29,235 bases of DNA, from the IMG/VR virus record IMGVR_UViG_3300027917_000140, positions 1 to 29,235 of that record. One strand, 5' to 3'. The first letter of the stretch is position 1. Every line of letters begins with the position of its first letter. This stretch comes from a virus. This document shows positions 1 to 8,800 of the stretch, one piece after another. The notes below the pieces were generated by a model that searched no databases, was not told the DNA's origin, and worked only from the letters and a program-made list of their open reading frames with translations. A program made the translations under genes and the position numbers.

Positions 1-20
1 AAAAATGGATTTAATGTCAT
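1..20 (-). CDS. 14: Neck protein gp14, 5' end only (partial)
   Basis: An ATG at 20-18, six bases after the gp13 stop codon, opens a frame reading MTLNPFF before the window ends. As I recall, cyanophage gp14 proteins begin with this kind of sequence (M-x-LNPFF), and T4 gene 14 directly follows gene 13. gp14 forms the neck with gp13, closing the filled head and making the tail attachment site. Only seven codons are visible, so the call depends on position and the N-terminal match. Confidence 0.6.
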
Positions 21-25
21 TTTTA

Positions 26-892
26 TTATCCAATCATATCCATAGGTGGCAGTTCATAATCGGATGACATTCTTTGCTTTATCTCATCCAATTCTCTTTG
101 TCCGTCTTCATATATAGCTCTGCCATTTAGTTCGACACCACCTGGAAGTTTTACTCCCTGAAACTTAATCAGATTCATACCCCATTGTTTTTTTATTGCC
201 GCAGTTAAGTATTTTTTGACAAAACTATCATTGTATACTTTTGAGAAGTTTGCGGGATCCATTGCCCTGTAGCATTCTATAACGAGAAAAGTATTTGCCT
301 CTTGTGCTCCCCAGTCAATATCAAGATACAGTCTATTTTGCCTTTGATTGAATCTAATCTGCTTGTCTGTTGTCAATAGCATATCAATATCTTCCAAATA
401 AGATTTGGTCATTGAATATGTTAATAAATCTACAGAGTTAAAGAAATATAAATCATTCAAAAATAGTTGATATTTAATACTGAACATTCCACCAGAAATG
501 GAACTAGTATCAAACTTAAATATTTTCTCAATACCAATTACGGAATCTGGAACTTGAATAAAGTTTGAAGTCTCATAAAAATTGGAAGTAACCGTTCCAA
601 ATCCAGCAATATTGGTTGAGGTTCCTGTTGTAGTAACAATGCCAACACCGGTCGTTGTAACTCCAACAGAACCCGATCCAGATCCTCTACCACGATTAAT
701 ATCATCTTGAGTAATCTTATATTTAAGATAAGTTTTTTCTACACCATCAAAATGTCTCTCATTAAAGTATTGAATGGTATCATCAAGCAAATCATCAATT
801 TGCTCATCTGCAACGTTTATTTCTAAAACTGGTGCACCAAGTTGTCTTAAACAATAGTCTTTTAGTTCTTGTCTAGTAGTTGGTTTTGCCAT
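26..892 (-). CDS. 13: Neck protein gp13 (T4-like)
   Basis: This 288-aa protein matches the size class of T4 gp13 (about 309 aa), a head-completion protein that forms the neck with gp14. The N-terminus has the family pattern: a helix, then DEQIDDLLDDTIQYFNERH at residues 29-47. The C-terminal part (about 150-288) holds YLEDIDMLL, a DIDWG segment, and a charged helical end rich in EDGQRELDEIKQRM. A Gly/Thr low-complexity loop at about residues 67-105 (RGRGSGSGSVGVTTT and similar) lies between the N-terminal helices and the first beta segments. The start codon overlaps the stop of the upstream fibre-like gene (TGATG), so translation is probably coupled. gp14 follows after a 5-base gap. Confidence 0.85.
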   Translation of the reverse strand: MAKPTTRQELKDYCLRQLGAPVLEINVADEQIDDLLDDTIQYFNERHFDGVEKTYLKYKITQDDINRGRGSGSGSVGVTTTGVGIVTTTGTSTNIAGFGTVTSNFYETSNFIQVPDSVIGIEKIFKFDTSSISGGMFSIKYQLFLNDLYFFNSVDLLTYSMTKSYLEDIDMLLTTDKQIRFNQRQNRLYLDIDWGAQEANTFLVIECYRAMDPANFSKVYNDSFVKKYLTAAIKKQWGMNLIKFQGVKLPGGVELNGRAIYEDGQRELDEIKQRMSSDYELPPMDMIG

Positions 893-2307
893 CAGTAAAT
901 ACCTCCATCAATAAGTCCGGCAGTAAGTGTTCCTGCAACAAATACATCACTCGAAAATGTTGCAATACCAACAAATGTTGATAATCCGGCAACATTTAAA
1001 TTTTGAGAAAGTAGTAAATCACCAGTAGATGTTAATGTGGATGCAGCACCCGGATATCCTGCTTCAAGACCACTTCTGGCAGTGATCAATCCAATAGCAT
1101 CAACGCTTGTTACATCTTCGTATGTTAATGTTCCTGCAATAGAAACATTTCCAGAGAAGGAGGCATTGCCTACAAATGTCGAGATACCTTGAACATGTAA
1201 ACTGGAATTTGCGTCTATTGCTCCAGTAAATGTTGATAGTCCAGAAACAATTATCTGATCGGTATCTATTGTTCCAGTTACTGTAATACCAGCACCAGTA
1301 GTTTCGAACTTTCTAGAATCATTGAAGAAAAGTTCAACTCCACCATCTTTGGTGAGTCTTGCCATAACTTCGTCGGTATCCGACAGAAGTTCGATGATAT
1401 TATTAGATTTTAACTTGAGATTGCCGTCTCCATCATCAAAGATATAACTGTCAACTCCATCATGGAAAATCTGAAGATCTCCCTGTGCAGCATTGCCCAG
1501 TCTTATAGTATTTCCGTCACCAAGAACAATATCTGCATTTACATCCAAATTGGATCCAAATGTAGATACACCAGATACATTGAGGTCATCTAACTCTGTG
1601 TGACCATCTACATCAATACTTGCATTAATATCTACATCAGATCCGAATGTAGATATTCCAACAACATTAAGTGTCTCCGAAATGTTAGTGGTATCTAATT
1701 CAGTTCTGCCATCAACATCTAATGTTCCGTTGACATCTAATGTAGTTCCTACTGTGGCAATACCAGTAATATTGCCATTTCTGGAAGTAAATTCATCAAA
1801 TACTAAATCATCAAGTACATATAAGTCACCACCTACGTAGAGATCTCCTCCAGTCGTTGTGATACCACCAGCAGATGCTAAAGTGGTGACACCAACAGAC
1901 TTAAATGTAGAGTTTACTGTTGTTTGATTTAGAATATCAACTGCGGCATTAATATCTAAATTAGAAGCAAATGTTGCAATACCAGCAATTGAAATTCCAC
2001 CACCAATATTTACTTGTTTTGCAACTCCAATCCCACCTCTAACGACTAAAGCACCATTTGCTGGTGCCGTAGAGTTGGTCGTATTTGAAAAAGTTACAAT
2101 ACCTGTAATATTCAAGGATGACGAATCAATCGTATCCGTCATATAGAAAGATTCTGTGGCAAGATCCCACACAAGGATCATACCATCTCTAGTTTTTAAA
2201 GTAGAATCTACGTCAGTTAGGTTAACTAATCGTGTTGGTGGTGCAGAAGCATTAGATAATACACGGATTACATTCTGAGAACCAATCCTGTCGTTAATAT
2301 TAGGCAT
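892..2307 (-). CDS. Repeat-rich fibre-like virion structural protein in the fibritin (wac) position
   Basis: This 471-aa protein is probably a trimeric beta-structured fibre or whisker. The N-terminal ~65 residues (MPNINDRIGSQNVIRVL, then a TDVDSTLKTRDGMILVWD segment) look like a distinct attachment domain. The body repeats a short motif about every 25-50 residues: GIVTF, GIATF, GISTFGS, GVSTFGS, GLSTF, GISTFVG, GLSTFVG and GIATFSS, each usually preceded by LNV-x-G or similar and followed by DINA or DVNA. A GDLQIFHDG to LKLKSN segment at about residues 270-300, then VMARLTKDGGVELFFNDS, matches a module I remember from many marine phage fibres. The gene lies immediately before gp13, where T4 has wac, but I see no long coiled coil of the T4 fibritin type. 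Its start overlaps the upstream stop as TAATG. The virion location is inferred. Confidence 0.7.
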   Translation of the reverse strand: MPNINDRIGSQNVIRVLSNASAPPTRLVNLTDVDSTLKTRDGMILVWDLATESFYMTDTIDSSSLNITGIVTFSNTTNSTAPANGALVVRGGIGVAKQVNIGGGISIAGIATFASNLDINAAVDILNQTTVNSTFKSVGVTTLASAGGITTTGGDLYVGGDLYVLDDLVFDEFTSRNGNITGIATVGTTLDVNGTLDVDGRTELDTTNISETLNVVGISTFGSDVDINASIDVDGHTELDDLNVSGVSTFGSNLDVNADIVLGDGNTIRLGNAAQGDLQIFHDGVDSYIFDDGDGNLKLKSNNIIELLSDTDEVMARLTKDGGVELFFNDSRKFETTGAGITVTGTIDTDQIIVSGLSTFTGAIDANSSLHVQGISTFVGNASFSGNVSIAGTLTYEDVTSVDAIGLITARSGLEAGYPGAASTLTSTGDLLLSQNLNVAGLSTFVGIATFSSDVFVAGTLTAGLIDGGIY

Positions 2308-2642
2308 TACCTGGTGACTCCCCCTCGTACTAGTGCTGCACCTTCTACAGCTTTGTATTCTCTACCAGCATTTGTAATTTTTACATCAAAGACATATCTA
2401 CCAGGTTTTAAACTAACAGTTTGTGAACCGGTCAATGAAATGGAGATAATGCCTAATTCGGGGCTAATTATTGTCGAGCCAAGAGATACTGATGTGGATG
2501 ATCCATAGTGTTTTCTCAACTGAGCTGATGTTGAAGCATCAGTTAATACTAATGGAGAATTAGTCCTAGTATCCTCTAACTGAAATGACGTATCAAAGTC
2601 AAATCCTTGTTCGATCACAATATTGGATACATAAACAGCCAT
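2307..2642 (-). CDS. Small Ig-like/beta-sandwich structural protein
   Basis: This 111-aa protein is predicted to be all-beta. The pattern is an N-terminal strand ending in EQGFDFD, a middle AQLRKHYGSS strand, a GIISISLTGSQT segment, then GRYVFDVKI and a C-terminal EGAALVRGGVTR. This resembles the immunoglobulin-like N-terminal domain of phage upper baseplate proteins (BppU-type) and similar small marine phage tail proteins. The match is to pattern only. It is the first gene behind a TATAAATA late promoter (2671-2678) and runs into the fibre-like gene with a one-base overlap, so the two products may work together. No clear Shine-Dalgarno sequence precedes the ATG; the nearest purine run (AGAGG) is about 20 bases upstream. 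Confidence 0.6.
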   Translation of the reverse strand: MAVYVSNIVIEQGFDFDTSFQLEDTRTNSPLVLTDASTSAQLRKHYGSSTSVSLGSTIISPELGIISISLTGSQTVSLKPGRYVFDVKITNAGREYKAVEGAALVRGGVTR

Positions 2643-2662
2643 TATTTTATGATGCTAATATA

Positions 2663-2691
2663 CCTCTAGCTATTTATATTAATTGTAGAGG
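2663..2691. repeat. Inverted repeat enclosing a late promoter
   Basis: On the plus strand CCTCTA (2663-2668) and TAGAGG (2686-2691) form perfect 6-bp arms around 17 bases that include the late promoter. In minus-strand RNA coming from the 64-aa gene this could fold as a weak hairpin. There is no U-run, so a terminator is doubtful. A six-base match in a 50-base gap may be chance. Confidence 0.35.
2671..2678 (-). promoter_or_regulatory. T4-type late promoter (TATAAATA)
   Basis: The minus strand reads TATAAATA, identical to the T4 late promoter consensus recognised by the gp55 sigma factor with gp33/gp45. It lies in the 53-base gap between the 64-aa gene and the 111-aa gene. Transcription should begin about 7 bases downstream, giving a leader of about 20 bases before the ATG at 2642. 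It would drive the Ig-like, fibre-like, gp13 and gp14 genes late in infection. Confidence 0.75.
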
Positions 2692-2695
2692 CTAG

Positions 2696-2890
2696 TTATT
2701 TTTGAAGCAATTCTCTAAGAAGAGTTTTTATCTCATCAATATCTTTTCTCATATCATCCAATTCCTTTTTACGCAAATCTTTTTGTACTAAAGAATTGAC
2801 ATATTGGTTATAACCGGCAGTATCGCAGTTTACGATAGCACCGGTATTTTCATCTCGATAAAGATTTGAGTGTCCTTCTACTTTTATCAT
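2696..2890 (-). CDS. Small coiled-coil protein of unknown function
   Basis: This 64-aa protein has two parts. Residues 1-30 (MIKVEGHSNLYRDENTGAIV, then NCDTAGYNQY) look like a small folded head. Residues 33-64 form a charged heptad helix (DLRKKELDDMRKDIDEIKTL) ending in LLRELLQK, a likely coiled coil. The start overlaps the stop of the 2509-aa DUF4815 gene by four bases (ATGA), so it is probably translated by coupling with that structural protein. I remember similar short proteins in cyanomyovirus genomes, without an assigned function. A small virion or assembly role is a guess from position. Confidence 0.7.
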   Translation of the reverse strand: MIKVEGHSNLYRDENTGAIVNCDTAGYNQYVNSLVQKDLRKKELDDMRKDIDEIKTLLRELLQK

Positions 2891-5800
2891 CTGAGTGCTA
2901 TAACTCTAAGATCTGCAAAACGAGGTGCTTGTGCTTGATTAGAACTTGACATTACAATCTTAATTCCATAACCAGTGAAGAGATCTAGATTATCAACAGT
3001 AAACTCATACTCTAAGAATTCTCCATCTAGACTCGCTCTCACTTTTCTATCAGGCAATCCACTATTTCTGGATGGATCAACAACTAACAGTCCTTCGGTT
3101 GTTTGTTTCAGATTATTATATCCTGGGAACAACTCATAGGATTGTTCGATTTCACTAGAATCTGCCTTTATAGTTGTATAAAGAACTCTGAAATCGGCAT
3201 CTCCAGGTCTTTCTGCAGCAATGATAACTTTAAGTCCAGATGCAGGGTTTTGGAGATTAGTTATGTTTGAATAATATACCGATGCGTGTGGATCATCAAG
3301 AACGGAATTGACTCTATTATCACCAGGATAATTTGTGATTGGTTTGTTGATTCGATTCAAATTAAATACCGATCTTGCCGATTCTAAATCCAGTATTGGA
3401 GAAAGTGCATTATTTGGATCACTGGAGTTAAAAGTAATTGCAGTCGTAAATGATTTCTTTCTCGGTAAAGCGGTTAGATATTGATCTTGATTTACCTCAG
3501 ATGCAACCATTCGAACAGAGTTTAAAGCATTGAGAGAATTGAGTTGAACATCTTCATATCCATTATCATTGAAAGAAACTTCTGTGCCATCAACACTTGT
3601 TGAACTTACAGTTCTAATTTTTCCAGTTACAGAAGTTGTTGATCCTGGTGTCAGAATATCGTATGAAGGAATTACAGAATCATACATCAAGTTTTCTGAT
3701 GCAGTTACTTTATTTCCACCTACTAACTTTTCATCATTGAATGAAAGTTGTGGAGCATTTGCAGTTGCTCCATCATTTATTCTACTATTTCCTTTAGTGC
3801 TTGATCTATCAATCTTAATATGATAACTATCAATGTCAATTGGTGCAACTATGGATGTAGTAATCCCATTGATTCTTCTCAGTGAAACTCCACCAAACTC
3901 ATATTTTTCTACAACAGTATTTGAGAAGTGATTAACGGAGATAGTTCCATCGATAGCTCTGCCACTTGGAGAAATGCTTAGTGTTCCACTACCAACATTG
4001 TTATATCCAATAATCTCATTTCCAATCTTAACATATCCAACATATCCTGCACCAACTGGTCTTCCTTCAAAAGTCGTAAAGTTCTCAGTAGAAGCAACAC
4101 TAATCGTTGATACTTCATCAAGTGTTACTTGAGAAGTCAATACTGTTGCTGGAACATCTGATTTAATGTTATTAACTACAACTTTATTAGTAGTCGAATA
4201 CATTCCGTGATTGAAGTGGTCTACCTTGAAATAATCTCCCGAATAGACACCCCCATTTGCAGAAGCAGAAACGATATTAGTTCCTGCGGCAGAAACTATA
4301 GTGGTTGCATCACTGTAATAACTTACGGCAGCACCTACAGCAAACTCCGTTCCACTAGTATTGAACTGACCTTGTACATTTGTGAGGTACAGTGTGTCCA
4401 CACCATTGATTGCAGTAATCGTTATTCTTGCATCTCTACCAGTTTGAGTTGAGGTCGTTGAAGTTTGAATACCTACAACATCACCAACTTTATAACCAGT
4501 TCCAAAGTCTGGATGGACAGTAGAGTGTGCTACACCAGTAATAACTCCACTGGAGTTTGTTGTTATTCTGAGTTTGAGATTTTCTCCCTCACCAGAAATA
4601 TTATAAGTGCTCACAACTTCATTTGTAACACTTGCTGGATAACCAGAACCAGCAGTTGTGAGTCCGACTGTTGAAACTGAACTACCCTGCCCAACAACTA
4701 CTGCAGATCCTCCATTATTATTGACACCTGCAAGTTTTCTGCCAACAGTTACAATGCCAATAAAGTCACTATTGGTTGTTGTCACGATACCAATCTTTCC
4801 TTTCTTGGGAAGAGTAGTAATTGGATTGTTGATCAATTCGGGAACATAGGTATTACTTTCGTCAAGTGGTGGATTATAGAAGTATGCAGTTCCTTGAGTT
4901 GAAGTAAACTCTGCTTTATAAAGTTTGAACTTAAGATCTTGATTTTGGTCTGTAGTCCAAATAGATCCGTTTTGAGACTTGAAGAGTGATCCAAGAGCAA
5001 ATTGCTTGGTGTAAATGACCTGATCAACATCTGGAAGTTGTTGGGTATTTACTGTCTTATTTCCCATAACTGCAGTCCAGACTTCATATTCATCACTTTG
5101 TTCTGAAACTAGAACAACTGCATATTCTCTACCTGGTGGCAAGAAGATGGGTTCTGGGAATCTAACATTTGTTGCAACTTCACCTGTGGAAGATGTTTGA
5201 ATCAGTTGAGTTTCAACTCCATTTTCGTTAATGGTTCTGGGTCTAAGAGTTACTGGAGTGCCAATGACTTCAAGTGTTGGTGTTCCAAGTTGAGTAGATC
5301 TTATTTCAACCCTTATAGGAGCATTTCCACTATCTATAGATGCAAAATATAGATCTACTGAGGTTAAAAATACTCCATTTACATCATCATCAGTATCAAT
5401 ATCAGATTTGACTTGAATATTTCCACCAACTGTGAAAGTTTGTGCCAGTGGGTCTGCATATGTATTTGTGGTAACGTTTCTTCTTGTGGTAGTGGTTAGT
5501 GAAGTAGTTAATGAAGTTCTTAAATTGACAGTATTGGAAATACTTACATTAGTTCTAGTAGTTTCTCTCGCTACTGTTGCTCTAAACTGCAACAAGGTTG
5601 CATTTGCACTATAGTTTGTTTCTGCAAAAGAAACGGAATTGCTACCCGGCAATCCAGAAGCATTTGTTGGGCTGGAAGTGAGTCTGTAAGTTTTTGTTCC
5701 TGTTCGTATTCTAGTTGATGGTCTGGGTGTTTGATTTGGATTTCTTATAAAGAATGTTCCAATAAGATCTCCATAATTATCAGAAATCAGTCTGTTATTT

Positions 5801-8800
5801 TTTACAAATGCGATTGCTCCACTAGTTTGTCCCACCAATTGCATTCCTGTTGCAATGTATCCAGAAAAACGACCTTGAGCATTTTGTGAAAGTGATGAAG
5901 TATCTACGTTTAGTATTTTTGATGTTGAACTATAAAAATTGCCTATTGCTTCTTTATTGTATGGATCTTGATTGTAAGTTGTTGTTGGATTTCTGAATGG
6001 ACCAGACTTGTGATTAGGTTTGCAAATTCTAAATCTAATTCTTTCGACACCATTTACAATTCCAACAACAGTTTCACCAATCCTAAATGCTGCAGATGCT
6101 CCAAATCCAGTAAGTTGTCTATTATTTGAAATTTCAATGAGTTTTGGAATAATGTCAATTCCACTATTACCATCTAAGAAATGATAATATCTAGTATTCG
6201 GTTTTAAGTTTGATGCATTGAACTCAACATTTCTAGATCTCATAAAGAGTTCATCAGGTGTTCCAACAACCTCGTTACGAATGGTCGTATCTACGGTATC
6301 AAATGAAAATGATCCTGTTGCAGTGCTCGAAGAGTTTGAAACACTGGTTGAAGAACTAGTTGATCTTCCAACTACTGTATCTACTGTAGATGAACTAACT
6401 AACCTTCCCCTACCTCTATTGACAGTTATTCCATCAAGTCGCGTAGTACTTGTCAAGTTTTGTCTCAGGTTTTGACTCAAATTATTAACTAAGTTTACAC
6501 TTCTATTTTGAGTCCTTACTACACCCCGATCAATGTTTCTATCTGCTAATTGAACTGTTCTAGTCCAGCTGTCAACTTCTGGTTGTAGTTTTATCACCCC
6601 ATCATATACAACAATGTTAAATGGATTGACATTTTCAACTTTTGTTGCAAATGGTTGCTCTAACCAATTAACTTGATTATATGCAAGAGTTAGTACGTTA
6701 CCAGTCTTTTGTATGTTCTCATCTAAAAGTTGAAGAGGTGGATTTGAATATTTGTCGAGAGATAAATCTAAATTCTCTGGATTTAAGTCATCTTCAGTTG
6801 CAATTAAAGATTCTAAAGAATCACTACTGATATCAGAATTTAATGTTCTAGAGTCTCCATCGACTAATGTTGTTGAGAAGAATGTGTCAAATTTTGATTC
6901 ATCAGAAAAATCGTCAACAAAAAATCCACTCTTGAATCTATTTCTTCCTTCGGCATCTTGAATCTGTAAAGACTGAGTATTGACTTCAAGTAAAGATAAT
7001 GTTGTTACTCTTTCCAGATTTTCAACTCTATCTTCAATAAGTCCAATGTCTCTCATTGTATATCTTCTATTATCCGTTAGAATAATATTTGCATCAGAAG
7101 GATTGTATAAGTATGCTGGATATGCAATTGTTCCCAATTCCAAAAACTCACCATTTTTTGTCGGTGGCTTTGGATTTTTCGATGATAAACCTTTTTCTAC
7201 AACAAAATTTCCGAGAATGTCTAAATAAATCTTGTCAATTCTAGGAAGATAAAAACTTTGGTTGATTACTGACCCCTCTTCTGGTGCCAATAATCTTAAT
7301 GGGGAAGTATTAAATGCTGAAGTTCTTGAGTTGAAATCAAATGGTGATCTATCAGTTGTTACTGTAGGATCAAAAACGGACACTCTAGGTCTAAAATCTA
7401 GTGTATCAGTTGCTCTGACAGATCCTCCAATATTTGGAATATCAGTCGAAAATCTATCTTTATCGTAGCTATCAACAGTAAATACATCACCCGTATCGTT
7501 TGTTGGAACTGTATAATGGTCAAATACGACCATTAAACGTCTTGATGGATCTTGAGTATTTTTAGTTCTTACAAGTCTGGAATAATCATAATACTGATTT
7601 TTTTGACCTCTATTCAGTTTGAACTCTTGCGTTATATTGCTAAAGTTTCCATTCGTAATAGAATCTACTTCAGATGTGATTCCAGATTCTTCAAAAGTTA
7701 CTGCTTCACCTATAGAAAACTTATTTTCGTTCAAATAAACAATTCCTAATTTATTTGCAGCACCAGATGAAGGAGTTGTTGTGTTATTTGTAACGACTCT
7801 GGCAACTGCATTACTTACAGATCCTATAATGTTTTCACCAATGAGTGCATTTGATCCAACATTTGTAATAACTGGAAACTCTACTACGTCCAAAGTCGGA
7901 TTTGATGTATTTAAAGATTCATATACGGCAAGAACTTTTACTACATCTGGATAGTTTAAAGAAATTTCTTCATCCTGAACCCTCAAGCCATAATATTCAT
8001 TATAAGTCAATCCATCATTTTTGGAAGTTGCCGCGTTAGTGCCAGATTCTTTCAATTTAGATCCGTTCACAAATAAAACTCTGCTTCTACTGAAGTTTTT
8101 GGTTTTACTTTGAATTCCATTCTTGAGAAAGGTTACATTAACAACAGTATCGTTATTTGATTGGGCACTATCAAGATTTCTTAAGGTGATTGTATTTCCA
8201 CTAAGATCAAATGAATCGGAAGTAATGGTTCCAATACCTCCACCATTATATCCAACAGAAAATCTTTCTTGATCAAAGTTTACCCAAGAGATATCAGTAA
8301 CACCACTAATATCACTAGTGTTTAATGTAATAGTATTATCTGAGTTATCGACATCTTGTCCCGTAAGTTGATCAATCAAATAAAGATTGGAATTTGAGAG
8401 ATCAACATCAGAAGTATTTTGTTCTGGTAATGGTGCAAATAATGTGCCAGATCCTCTTACAATAGGTGCACCTAAGAATCCGTTAACTTGAATATCTGAT
8501 GTTGGAAGTGCTCCATTGAAAACTCCTGCCACACTAGATATTGCAGAAACCTCAAATGACAATAAGTCTGATGCGATACTGGATATCCTATTGTAAGATT
8601 CTAAAGAAGATCCCGATTGTTGATATCTAATAACTGTATCTGTTCTAAGACCTACGAAAGTGCGTCCAGGAGACGTTACTGTCGAAATTCCACCACCAGC
8701 AGCAGTAATGACTAACTGAGAAACTGCTCCAGGAAAATCAAACTTATCTAAAATAGAGTCTGCTTTGAAATCATTAGTTCCACTGAAAGGAGTGGTTTGT

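Noticed and set aside
2696-2890. The 64-aa coiled-coil protein as a fibritin (wac) homologue
   Set aside because: It has a single short coiled coil and no trimerisation foldon; T4 wac is 487 aa.
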